From UBA8401 sp041665525 (lineage in GTDB: Bacteria; Bacteroidota; Ignavibacteria; UBA10030; UBA8401), in assembly GCA_041665525.1 (NCBI GenBank), contig JBAYIS010000002.1:62001-126000 (forward strand): a stretch of DNA of 64,000 nt. Direction: 5' to 3'. The notes under the pieces are model-generated. The model saw only the letters and a program-made list of their open reading frames with translations. It had not been told where the DNA came from and did not search any database. The position numbers and the translations under genes are program-made. Shown piece by piece: positions 19,410-28,259 of the stretch. Position 1 is the first letter of the stretch. The number at the start of each line of letters is the position of its first letter.

Positions 19410-21914
19410 TCACTTCAGCAAAACCATTTTCTTCATTGAAGAGAACGATCCGGATTCCAGACGGTAAAAATATACGCCACTGGCAAGGTTCAGTGCATCT
19501 GTCGAAAATGCAACGGCATATGTTCCGGCATCTTGCGAACTATTCACCAGTGTTGCTACTTCTTCTCCAAGAATCGAATAGACCTTCAGCGTCACCTGAG
19601 CACCAATACTGATACTGTATTCAATCGATGTGGATGGATTGAACGGATTCGGATAATTCTGTTGTAGTGCAAACTGAACGGGGATTGCATCCTGATTCGT
19701 GACTCCCGTTGTTCTTGGAAGTGAAATGGTTTTGTATGTTCCGCCCCATTCGCTCCCCCACCACGATTTGAAATACGAACCGCGTGCACTATCCCATGCT
19801 GCCATCGGATGCTGATATCCATCCGGATCGAAAATGGTCATAGCAACCTTCAGATTGACGGTGCTTGTTGATGCTGTAAACCCGAGCGTACTTAGTTTGA
19901 TCTTCAGTTCAGCCGTATATCCGTTGTCGATGTTCAATGTATCGTTCACTGTTGAACCTGCGGTTAAGAATCCCGCACCGGCGCCGGAATTCAGCACCTG
20001 TTCTTCGTAACGGATCGTATCTTTGTTGGCATCGGTATTCTGCCAGTACAATTTGAATTCTTTATCGTCTCCCGCCGAGTTTTTGATCTTCAAGAACAAA
20101 CCGTCCGCTTCCCAATCGAATTTGCAGATAGATTTATCCGGAGACTGGATACCGATAAACAGTTCGTTTCCTTTCACAAGGAATTTTACTTTGGTATAGC
20201 TGGTGTCCTTGTACGGCAGATAGTATTGCACGCCGTTGACGTTGAAACTATTTTTCACGTCGATTCCTCCGGTGACGGTTTTTTCCGTTCCGGTTGTGGG
20301 TGCAGTGGAAGGGCCGAAGACCAGTGTGTTTGCCGTGGCCCAATCCGTTTCCGTCAGTTTGCCGTCCATGGTGATGACGGAAGAAGAGATCTTTGCGGCA
20401 ATCGTATCGGTATTGTCATACTCTTTGATGAAACCAAGCGTTCTGTACGTGCCGCCCCATTCGCTTCCCCACCACGATTTGTAGTATGAACCGCGGGCAG
20501 AATCCCACGAGTTCATCGGATGCTTGAATCCATCCGGATCGAAGATCGTCATCGCCAATTCCAGCGAACTGAGCGATTGTGCATATCCCAGCGAACCCAA
20601 TTTCAATTTCATTTCCGCGGTGTACCCGTTGTCGGTATTCGCCGTGTCGTTCACCGTAGAACCGACCGGCAGGAAACCTGCACCTGCGCCGGAATTCAAA
20701 ACTCCTTCTTCGTATTTGATGGAGTCTTTATTTGCGTCGATATTCTGCCAGTACAATTTATATTCTTTATCGACTCCAACGGAGTTTTTCACTTTCATGA
20801 AGAGGCCGTCTGCTTCCCAATCGAATTTGCAGATGGATTTGTCGTTCGACTGCAGACCGATATAGAGATCGGAACCGCGGCGGAGAAATTTTACCCGCGT
20901 CCACGAACTATCCTTGTTCGGCACATGATAGGTCACAGCATTAACGTCAAATGATGCCTTCAGATCGAAGCCGGCTGTCACCGATTTGTCCCCTTCCAGT
21001 TTGCGTCCATCGGCTCCTTTGCCGAACAGCAGCGACGGCGCGCCGTTCCAATCTGCTTCGTCCAGCTTCCCGTCCAGGAGAACCGGTGCACCGGCATTCT
21101 TCACGATAAGCTTCAAAGGATCGTCGAATGGTTCAACCACCGGCGGCAGTGTGACGGTGCTGGAGGCCAGTGTCACCGCAGCATTACTCGCGAGTGCCCT
21201 GCCGTCCAATGTTGCTCCTGTTCCAAGAGTTATGGATTGTGCCGCCAGGATCGTTCCTTTCATGATAGAGGTCGTGCCAAGCGCAGCAGATGTACCGACC
21301 TGCCAAAAAATATTTGATGCCTGCGCACCGCCGGAAAGAACTACGTGAATGCCGTTGCCGACATTCAATGCTGCAGAGATCTGGAATATCCACACATCGG
21401 TTGCGGTACCGGTCAACGTTAGATCAGATCCGGTAATCAGCGCATCGCTGGTGAACTTATACAGTCCCGGGACGAGTGTTAAGCCTCCCATGTTGCCGGA
21501 TCCCGGATTGAGGAATGTTCCGGTCGGTACTGGTGTGCGTCCTGCTGCTTCGTTAAAGGCAATCGTCAGATCCCCTTTTGCCGCTGTAAGCTGCGCCGGT
21601 GCCATGATGGAACCAACCGGCCCCGTAGCATCAACGGTGTAGATATTCCCGGTGATCTCGGTCAGACCAAAACCGGTGATCGCGCTTCCTGCAGCCGGAC
21701 TTAAACCGATATTTCCCGTCACGTTTGATGTTGGTACGTTGGAGATCAATGATCCGGCAAGGATCACATAATCAGCCGTTGAACCTAAGTTCAGAGGTGC
21801 AATCGGTTGCGCGGAGACCGTTGCGCTGACCGCAATGAAGGCAGCAATACATAGACCGGTGAAACGCAACCAGAATGTTGAGCCCCGTGTTGGTGTTTTC
21901 GTAGTAATATTCAT
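19410..21914 (-). CDS. DUF3494 (ice-binding-like) protein with two CBM9-like domains and T9SS sorting tag (834 aa)
   Basis: The start at ATG 21914 follows AGGGAGGT and opens a signal peptide ending near SAQP. Residues ~37-265 form a DUF3494 beta-solenoid (YVILAGSLISNVPTS, GNIGLSPAAGS, GLYKFTSDALITG, IFWQVGTSAALGTTS). Residues ~280-510 and ~515-735 are two copies of a carbohydrate-binding family 9-like unit, each with LDGKLxExDW, KFDWEADGLFxK and SWWGSEWGGTY. The last ~80 residues are the T9SS type A sorting domain (QNYPNPFNPSTSIEYSI ... SMKKMVLLK). The expected location is the cell surface or secreted. Ice binding is only one activity of this fold; adhesion or matrix roles are equally possible. 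It is part of the DUF3494 island. Confidence 0.9.
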   Translation of the reverse strand: MNITTKTPTRGSTFWLRFTGLCIAAFIAVSATVSAQPIAPLNLGSTADYVILAGSLISNVPTSNVTGNIGLSPAAGSAITGFGLTEITGNIYTVDATGPVGSIMAPAQLTAAKGDLTIAFNEAAGRTPVPTGTFLNPGSGNMGGLTLVPGLYKFTSDALITGSDLTLTGTATDVWIFQISAALNVGNGIHVVLSGGAQASNIFWQVGTSAALGTTSIMKGTILAAQSITLGTGATLDGRALASNAAVTLASSTVTLPPVVEPFDDPLKLIVKNAGAPVLLDGKLDEADWNGAPSLLFGKGADGRKLEGDKSVTAGFDLKASFDVNAVTYHVPNKDSSWTRVKFLRRGSDLYIGLQSNDKSICKFDWEADGLFMKVKNSVGVDKEYKLYWQNIDANKDSIKYEEGVLNSGAGAGFLPVGSTVNDTANTDNGYTAEMKLKLGSLGYAQSLSSLELAMTIFDPDGFKHPMNSWDSARGSYYKSWWGSEWGGTYRTLGFIKEYDNTDTIAAKISSSVITMDGKLTETDWATANTLVFGPSTAPTTGTEKTVTGGIDVKNSFNVNGVQYYLPYKDTSYTKVKFLVKGNELFIGIQSPDKSICKFDWEADGLFLKIKNSAGDDKEFKLYWQNTDANKDTIRYEEQVLNSGAGAGFLTAGSTVNDTLNIDNGYTAELKIKLSTLGFTASTSTVNLKVAMTIFDPDGYQHPMAAWDSARGSYFKSWWGSEWGGTYKTISLPRTTGVTNQDAIPVQFALQQNYPNPFNPSTSIEYSISIGAQVTLKVYSILGEEVATLVNSSQDAGTYAVAFSTDALNLASGVYFYRLESGSFSSMKKMVLLK

Positions 21915-21942
21915 AGAAGACCTCCCTAACAAGTGTGAAAGA

Positions 21943-21992
21943 AGATCAGTGCCGAACCGACGATGGGAATATCTCCGGTTCAGCACTGATCT
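21943..21992 (-). terminator. Long hairpin between two DUF3494 genes
   Basis: AGATCAGTGC-GAACCG pairs with CGGTTC-GCACTGATCT (one mismatch) over 17 bp, with a 16-nt loop. It lies after the stop of the 22073-23362 gene and 29 bp before the next start. It indicates that these genes are separate units. Confidence 0.55.
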
Positions 21993-22072
21993 TTAGATCT
22001 GATGAATTAAGTAATACTATTTCAGGAATCTTATATAGTCGGCATGAACCAACTTCATAATCAGGACCATGC

Positions 22073-23362
22073 TTAATGATTTTGTTTCTTCTCATCCTTG
22101 CAGTCTTTGTGCAACTGTATGTTACCGCCCAACAGCATTCCCGACAACTGGTATCCGTTGGAGAGTTGAATACTGAAACTATCCGAACGACCCGGTTCAC
22201 CATTGTCAACCACAGTCACGGAATAGGAATAGGAACCATTTCCGTTGACGGTTGCAAGCCCTTCAATACGACGCGTGACGGCATCGATAACAAAGTATCC
22301 GGTAACGCTCGTGCTTTTTACTTTTACGCCGTTTGCACTGTGGTCATCGTACGAGAGCTGACCCCAGAACTCATTGTGCTTGATCCCGCCGGAAACACCG
22401 AAAGTGGCCTTGGTATCCTTGTCATTCTTTTGTCCATCCGCTTTGATCCATCCTCCGCCGGTGATGAAATCATCACACACGGGTTGCGGGGGTAACGGTC
22501 CGCCATTGGAACTGCCGCAGACCGAGATGGTATCTTCGATCATGGTCACGGCTCCATTCAACGCCAAGATTCTTCCATCAACGCTCGCACCGGAAGTCAT
22601 TGTGATGGTGGTTGTCGCTATGACAGTTCCGATGAACTCAGCTCCGTCGATCGTTGCCGAAGAACCGATCGTCCAGTACACGTTCGATCCTGTGCAGGTC
22701 TGATTGGAACTGTTCAGTGCCACGACCTTGGAACCGGTCATCGTGACCAGAGTCGAGCCCATTTGGAAAATGAAGAGAGCGTCATTGTTTCCCTGGAAAT
22801 CAAGATAGATCGTACCGTTCACCTGAAGATTGGCAGATGGTGAAAAACTGTACACACCGGGAGTGAACGTCATACCATCCAGTTGCGTAACACCCGAATA
22901 GACCGTATTGGGTGTCTGAGCGATGAGATAATTGTAAGCAATCACTGCATCGTTATGCGCCTGAGCTGCTACTGGACCGCCGGCATAGATCGTGCCGTTG
23001 ACGATACCCAAACCGGCTGTCACTGTTCCCGGCCCTGAAATCAAGTTGATGGGTGAAGGTTGAAAACCTGTGATTGCGGTTCCCGGACTGACACCCAAAT
23101 CACCATTGACCACGGAAGCGCCGTCGTTGGTAACGGTGGTTGCTCCCAAAACTGCGAACGTTGATGCCGTTCCCAGAATCGATATTTCTGAAGCCTTCAA
23201 AAGTGAACCAGAACGGCTTGCGTCATTTTGGTTATTGAGTGCCGTTGGTGTGTTTGAATCGCATCCGGCCAGGATTATCATAGCCGTAAAGAATATTAGA
23301 ATACCAACCGCACGCGCCACATGATCAGCGGATGACCGGTGTCGAAGATTTACATTATTCAT
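22073..23362 (-). CDS. DUF3494 (ice-binding-like) lipoprotein with post-COAP-1-like domain (429 aa)
   Basis: The start at ATG 23362 has GAGGACACC ahead. A basic N-terminus and hydrophobic segment end in IILAGC (lipobox Cys ~33), so the protein is lipid-anchored. Residues ~60-275 are a DUF3494 solenoid (TFAVLGATTVTNDGASVVNG, GDLGVSPGTAITGF, VYWTIGSSATIDGAEFIGTV). The C-terminal ~120 residues start TGGGWI and contain FGVSGG, GQLSYDDHS and GEPGRSDSFSIQ, matching the post-COAP-1 pattern often found behind repeat or adhesion domains. There is no T9SS tag. A longer frame to 23500 adds only sequence ahead of the lipoprotein signal. Confidence 0.88.
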   Translation of the reverse strand: MNNVNLRHRSSADHVARAVGILIFFTAMIILAGCDSNTPTALNNQNDASRSGSLLKASEISILGTASTFAVLGATTVTNDGASVVNGDLGVSPGTAITGFQPSPINLISGPGTVTAGLGIVNGTIYAGGPVAAQAHNDAVIAYNYLIAQTPNTVYSGVTQLDGMTFTPGVYSFSPSANLQVNGTIYLDFQGNNDALFIFQMGSTLVTMTGSKVVALNSSNQTCTGSNVYWTIGSSATIDGAEFIGTVIATTTITMTSGASVDGRILALNGAVTMIEDTISVCGSSNGGPLPPQPVCDDFITGGGWIKADGQKNDKDTKATFGVSGGIKHNEFWGQLSYDDHSANGVKVKSTSVTGYFVIDAVTRRIEGLATVNGNGSYSYSVTVVDNGEPGRSDSFSIQLSNGYQLSGMLLGGNIQLHKDCKDEKKQNH

Positions 23363-23626
23363 GGTGTCCTCAATAGTTGTGTGAAAGAAATTGATGCTTT
23401 TGAATAAGCACTCAATACTTTCAAAAAAGTATCTCATTGTGAGATTGAATGGTAAATCATAATCAAGGGCGTTGTAACCAGTATTGTCCGGAGCAATCAC
23501 CCCCGCGGAAACCGCGCACTAAAAACGCAATCACATGCTTCGGACTGATGGAAGTTGTTCGTCGCCCCCGGTTTACCTCATGTCTTAATGAATGGATACG
23601 TGAGAGAACACAAATATTGGAACATG

Positions 23627-23655
23627 AAAAAAATTACCCCGCCCTGACGGACGGG
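23627..23655 (-). terminator. Rho-independent terminator after the double-DUF3494 gene
   Basis: In the gene direction CCCGTCC and GGGCGGG form the stem, followed by TAATTTTTTT. It lies 19 nt after the stop at 23674. The remainder of the 311-bp gap 23363-23673 shows no gene. Confidence 0.75.
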
Positions 23656-23673
23656 ATATTCATTTCTCATTTG

Positions 23674-25671
23674 TTATTTCATCAGGACCAATTTCTTGGT
23701 AGAGATGAACTGATCCGCCTGCAGCCGGTAAAAATAGATACCGCTGGCAAGATTATTCACATCCGCAGTGAACCGGACAGTGTACACTCCTGCTTGCTGA
23801 CGGTTGTTTACCAGCGTTGCGACTTCCTCTCCCAGAATGGAATAGACCATCAGCGATACCTGTGCAGCTGCGCCGATGCTGTATTCGATTGTGGTAGAAG
23901 GATTGAACGGATTCGGATAGTTCTGCGACAACGTGAATCCATCAGGCACAGTGGCCAATTGAACTTCATTAACAATCGGAATTCCGCCGATTGTTGTCGC
24001 ATTCAACACTATCGAATCGGTTTTCGCCAATAATCGTCCATAGACAACTGCTCCGTTGTTTGCTGTTATGGAAGATGAAGCCATAATGTTGCCACTGAAT
24101 GTTGAGTTGGCTCCAAGTGTTGCCGAGGTTCCTACCTGCCAGAATATGTTGAACCATTGTGCACCATTGACGAGCTTCACATAACTTTCAGTCGCTGTGG
24201 TCAGCGCACCGGTCATTTTAAAGACCCATACTGCGCTCGCGTCACCCTTTGCATCAAGTGTCAGCGTATCGGTTACACCGAATGTGCCAAGACTGGAAGT
24301 ATACACGCCTTGTGTATAGACTTTCCCGCTCAATTCAGAAGAGATGGTTGAATCGTTGCCACGGTCAACCGTACTGTCGTACGCCGCCTTCAACGCAAGC
24401 TGTGCAGCAGCAGAAGTTGCATTCCCCGGATGTTTTGCACCTGTCACTGTTGCCGGTGGAAATCCTGTGATGACCGTGCTCGGGCTGACACCGATATCGC
24501 CGGTGATCGCTGTAAGACCGGTACTGACGATCTTTGAGCCGGCAAGGACTCTAAAATTAGCGGCTGTGCCAAGAAATACTGCCGGAGAAATTGTTGCTGT
24601 CGCTGTTCCCCCGATCGTATTGGATTGCAAAGTAACCGATGCGGTCCGCGACATTGCTCTCCCTTCCAGCGATGCGCCGGTAGCAAACGTCACTGCCGTG
24701 TGCGCTAAGATTGTCCCTTTCATTTTGCACGTGGTACCGAACGTGGCCGCACTTCCGACCTGCCAGAAAATATTGGAAGCATTCGCGCCGCCGGCGAGAA
24801 AAATCTGGCGCCCTGATGTCATATTGAAGTTGGAAGCAATCTGGAAAATCCACACCGCATTCACATCTCCTTGTGAATCAAGCGTAAGGTCACCATCGGT
24901 GATCTCCAGAGAACCGTTGGATTTATAGAGACCCGGGTAAAGCGTTCTGCCGCCAAGATTTCCGGAAACTCCGATCGGATCGACCGTCCGGCCCGCTGCA
25001 TCGTTAAATGCAATTGTCAGATCGCCCATGGCAACGGTCAGCATCACCGGATATGGGATCGAACCGGATGGTCCGGTCGCATCAACTCCATAAATAGTTC
25101 CGACAACATTCGGTGTACCAAATCCGGTCATATACGATCCGGCAAGAGGACTTACCCCGACATTTCCGGTAATGACCGAAGGGCCCGTATTAGTGATTCC
25201 GGCATACGAAAGAATTGCAAATCCGCCGGACATACCGAGTGTAACCGGTAAGAGTGGTGTTATGGGAGTGATATTCCATGTCGTGAATTTCCGGGCGGTT
25301 GAGAAGGCGCTTTTTAATCCGCCATTCTTTGCACTATCCCGCACACTCACTCGCCAGTAATACGTGACAGAGTTTTTTAGTCCGGTGATGGAATGGGAAA
25401 CTCCCGCAAGTGTGGAATCGTTATACAATGCGGTACCAAAGATATTGCTGGTATCAATTTGAAGATGATACGCACTATCGCCGGAAGCAGCCTGCCATTG
25501 TAATTGGATTGTAGTTGATTGATTGATTGCCCCATTGGCAGGTGATAATAGCACCGGCACTAACTGGGCAACAGCGGTTGTGCTGATCAACAGCACAGTG
25601 ACAAGTGCGGTTCCGAAGAACCGTTTCATGCGTCCGCTAAGCGGTTTGGAATACAGTGAATTCGTTTTCAT
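23674..25671 (-). CDS. Protein with fibronectin-III-like domain, two DUF3494 domains and T9SS sorting tag (665 aa)
   Basis: ATG 25671 follows AAAGAGGC. A signal peptide (about residues 15-36, ending TTAVAQ) is followed by a fibronectin-III-like unit (~38-135, SPANGAINQSTTIQLQW, YYWRVSVRD). The first DUF3494 domain is at ~145-350. A second, more divergent one is at ~360-570 (FRVLAGSKIVSTGLTAITG, IFWQVGTSATLGANS). The T9SS sorting domain is at the end (QNYPNPFNPSTTIEYSI, KKLVLMK). The product should be secreted or surface-attached. It is the only gene here with a DUF3494 tandem. The start is 75 bp downstream of the 25747-26826 gene. Confidence 0.9.
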   Translation of the reverse strand: MKTNSLYSKPLSGRMKRFFGTALVTVLLISTTAVAQLVPVLLSPANGAINQSTTIQLQWQAASGDSAYHLQIDTSNIFGTALYNDSTLAGVSHSITGLKNSVTYYWRVSVRDSAKNGGLKSAFSTARKFTTWNITPITPLLPVTLGMSGGFAILSYAGITNTGPSVITGNVGVSPLAGSYMTGFGTPNVVGTIYGVDATGPSGSIPYPVMLTVAMGDLTIAFNDAAGRTVDPIGVSGNLGGRTLYPGLYKSNGSLEITDGDLTLDSQGDVNAVWIFQIASNFNMTSGRQIFLAGGANASNIFWQVGSAATFGTTCKMKGTILAHTAVTFATGASLEGRAMSRTASVTLQSNTIGGTATATISPAVFLGTAANFRVLAGSKIVSTGLTAITGDIGVSPSTVITGFPPATVTGAKHPGNATSAAAQLALKAAYDSTVDRGNDSTISSELSGKVYTQGVYTSSLGTFGVTDTLTLDAKGDASAVWVFKMTGALTTATESYVKLVNGAQWFNIFWQVGTSATLGANSTFSGNIMASSSITANNGAVVYGRLLAKTDSIVLNATTIGGIPIVNEVQLATVPDGFTLSQNYPNPFNPSTTIEYSIGAAAQVSLMVYSILGEEVATLVNNRQQAGVYTVRFTADVNNLASGIYFYRLQADQFISTKKLVLMK

Positions 25672-25746
25672 AAAGCCTCTTTCGATTGGATAGTTGTGGA
25701 GTGTATCAAATATCGGACGGAGATTCGTATCCGTCGATCAGAGATA

Positions 25747-26826
25747 CTACTTCAACAGGGTAAATTTTTTCGTTGAAACGAATGATCCTGCGTTCAAACG
25801 GTAAAAATACACACCGCTCGATATATTGTCCGCAAGAGTATTGGTATTAAATTGAACTGCATACACACCGCCCACTTGTTCCTCCTGCACCAGTGTGGCC
25901 ACTTCTCCGCCGATCAGATTGTACACTTTCAAGGAAACGTGGACAGGTTTCTCAATTGAGTATTGGATAACAGTGGAGGGGTTGAACGGATTCGGATAAT
26001 TCTGTTCCAGGGCAAAGACTTTCGGCACAACTGTTCCGACAGCCGCGGTGACTGAAGAAGGCAATGTAATTACATTGGCCGCCAACGTAACAGCCGCACT
26101 GCTGGCGAGCGCTCGTCCTTCTAATGCGGCTCCCGTTGCCAGAGAGATAGATTGCGCAGCCATGATCGTACCTTTAAATACTGAAGTGGTCCCAAGCGTT
26201 GCCGAAGTGCCCACCTGCCAGAAGATATTTGACGCTTTTGCGCCGCCGGCAAGGATCACCTTAATTCCTGTCCCTACATTCAGCGTGGTGCCAATTTGGA
26301 ATATCCACACAGCAGTAGAGTTGCCGCTCAGCGTCACGTCCGATCCGGTAATCGCAGCTGTTGTGGTGAATTTGTACAGTCCCGGTACCAATGTCATACC
26401 GCCGATATTGCCTGTCCCCGGATTCAGGAATGTTCCCGAGGGAATTGGTGTCCGGCCGGCTGCATCATTATAGGCGATGGTAAGATCACCCTTTGCAGCA
26501 GTAAGAATTACTGGGGAAATTGTCGCACCGACAGGTCCGGTCGCATCGACAGTGTAAAATTTCCCGTTCAATTCAAGCAGTCCGAATCCGGTAATGCCGC
26601 TCCCGGCGGCAGGACTGAGACCGATATCGCCGGTGACGTCCGAAGTCGGAACGTTCGACACAAGCGAACCGGCAAGAACGACAAAATTTGCAGTCGAATT
26701 CAGATCGACCGGTTGGAGCACTTGTGACTGGACTGTCCCGGAGATCATCAGCAAAAATGCCAATGAGGCGGCGACGAAACGTATCGTTGACCGGATTGTT
26801 GTTATGTTGTTTGTAAGAATGTTCAT
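25747..26826 (-). CDS. DUF3494 (ice-binding-like) protein with T9SS sorting tag (359 aa)
   Basis: The start at ATG 26826 follows AGAGGC. A signal peptide ends near VQSQ. DUF3494 covers residues ~40-255 (FVVLAGSLVSNVPTSDVTG, GDIGLSPAAGSGITGFG, IFWQVGTSATLGTTSVFKG). It is closely similar to the domain in the 19410-21914 gene, so the two are recent duplicates. A short linker leads to the T9SS type A sorting domain (NYPNPFNPSTVIQYSIEKP ... KKFTLLK). This is the minimal architecture in the island. Expected to be secreted; the ligand is unknown. Confidence 0.9.
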   Translation of the reverse strand: MNILTNNITTIRSTIRFVAASLAFLLMISGTVQSQVLQPVDLNSTANFVVLAGSLVSNVPTSDVTGDIGLSPAAGSGITGFGLLELNGKFYTVDATGPVGATISPVILTAAKGDLTIAYNDAAGRTPIPSGTFLNPGTGNIGGMTLVPGLYKFTTTAAITGSDVTLSGNSTAVWIFQIGTTLNVGTGIKVILAGGAKASNIFWQVGTSATLGTTSVFKGTIMAAQSISLATGAALEGRALASSAAVTLAANVITLPSSVTAAVGTVVPKVFALEQNYPNPFNPSTVIQYSIEKPVHVSLKVYNLIGGEVATLVQEEQVGGVYAVQFNTNTLADNISSGVYFYRLNAGSFVSTKKFTLLK

Positions 26827-26874
26827 AATGCCTCTGGTAGATGGTGTACTGACGACGCGTCCTGTGTTCATGTA

Positions 26875-26902
26875 CGCATTCTCCTCCGGAGGGGAGAATG
26901 CG
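26875..26902 (-). terminator. Hairpin between two DUF3494 genes
   Basis: CGCATTCTCC and GGAGAATGCG form a perfect 10-bp stem with an 8-nt loop. It is located between the stop at 26949 and the start at 26826. There is no U-run. Confidence 0.5.
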
Positions 26903-26948
26903 CTGCTCATACTTAAGCTCAGGACAATAAAAAATATTTTTCCTGCGG

Positions 26949-28220
26949 CTATTTCATCAATAGCATTTTCTTTGTCTCAACAAACGCTCCTGATTGGAGC
27001 CGATAAAAATAGACACCGCTCGTTAATATGCCTGATCCGGACGATGCTGTGAACGGGACCGAATAATTCCCCGCTTCCTGACTGCTGTTCACAAGGTCAG
27101 CCACTTCTTCACCGATGACATTATAGACTTTCAGCGAAACCTTTGCGGTGTTTGCAAGACTGTAATGAATCATGGTAGACGGATTGAATGGATTAGGAAA
27201 ATTATTCATAAGCGCATATTCTTTCGGAGCGCCGGTAATTGTTACTTCCACTGCTTGCGAATATTCAAACTTTCCATCACGATCGATTTGTTTCAGTCGG
27301 TAAGAATATTTCCCTTCTAAAAGACTTTCGTCGGAAAAGGAATATTGCTTCGGTGCGTTGGTTGTTCCGCTTCCTTCCACAAAACCTAATTTGTTCCAAC
27401 TGATAACTGATGACTGGCGACTGACATCTGTTCTTTCTATTTCAAATCCATAATTATTCACTTCCGTGGCCGTTGACCATTGAAGTAAACTGCCCGCACG
27501 GTGAGCGGTTGCGGTAAATGTCGAGAGCTCCACAGGAAGAGTTGAAGTACCTGTTAACGTCACTCCGGCGTCTCGCGCCAATGTTCTTCCTTCAATGGTG
27601 CCGGTATTTTGTGTAATAGCAGTATTTGCAAGAATAACTCCTTTGAATGTCCCATCAATGGTCGCGGAACTGCCAAGCTGCCAAAACACATTAGACCACA
27701 CTGCACCGCCGGTGAGCAATACGTTGCATGTTACTCCGGTAATCAGGGTCGTACTCGCCTGGAAGATAAAAATGTCGCTTGCGGAACCGTTCAATGTCAG
27801 CGTTCCATTAATCCCAAATGTTCCGGAGGAGTAGATTCCGCGGCCTAATGTTAATCCTCCCAATTCCACTCCCAATGCCTCATCGGCGGAGCGCACCGAT
27901 ACATCCGCAATAACGGTTGCAAGATCTGCGAGAGCCGTCGTCACGACTCCGCCGGCTGTATAGATCGAACCGGTAATGACACCATTGTTCGTCACCGATG
28001 TACCGCCCGCATCTCCGGTGATGGTTGATGCGGCACCGTTCGTCAGCGCGGTACCGGCAAGCGCACGGAAATTACCCGCTGTTAAGAGATCAACAGGTGC
28101 CGGATTGGTGTGCTGTGAAAACGTGATGAGCGGCAGAGTTAATGCACACACCAAAAGCGTTCCTATGGTGCGCATATTCACTATGCGCTGTTGCAAGTTA
28201 TTCTTAAGAGAGTATTTCAT
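26949..28220 (-). CDS. DUF3494 (ice-binding-like) protein with T9SS sorting tag (423 aa)
   Basis: ATG 28220 has GGGGGC upstream; ATG 28175 (MRTIGTLL) could be the true signal-peptide start. The signal peptide ends near TFSQ. A shortened DUF3494 solenoid covers ~45-225 (FRALAGTALTNGAASTITGDAG, VFWQLGSSATIDGTFKG). A ~100-residue fibronectin-like linker, common before T9SS tags, follows (LPVELSTFTATAHRAG, YRLKQIDRDGKFEYS). The sorting domain is NNFPNPFNPSTMIHYSL ... KKMLLMK. It follows the propeller gene by 39 bp, so the two may share a transcript. Confidence 0.88.
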   Translation of the reverse strand: MKYSLKNNLQQRIVNMRTIGTLLVCALTLPLITFSQHTNPAPVDLLTAGNFRALAGTALTNGAASTITGDAGGTSVTNNGVITGSIYTAGGVVTTALADLATVIADVSVRSADEALGVELGGLTLGRGIYSSGTFGINGTLTLNGSASDIFIFQASTTLITGVTCNVLLTGGAVWSNVFWQLGSSATIDGTFKGVILANTAITQNTGTIEGRTLARDAGVTLTGTSTLPVELSTFTATAHRAGSLLQWSTATEVNNYGFEIERTDVSRQSSVISWNKLGFVEGSGTTNAPKQYSFSDESLLEGKYSYRLKQIDRDGKFEYSQAVEVTITGAPKEYALMNNFPNPFNPSTMIHYSLANTAKVSLKVYNVIGEEVADLVNSSQEAGNYSVPFTASSGSGILTSGVYFYRLQSGAFVETKKMLLMK

Positions 28221-28259
28221 TGTTGCCCCCGATATTATTGTGGAGAATTTTCTCCCGTA

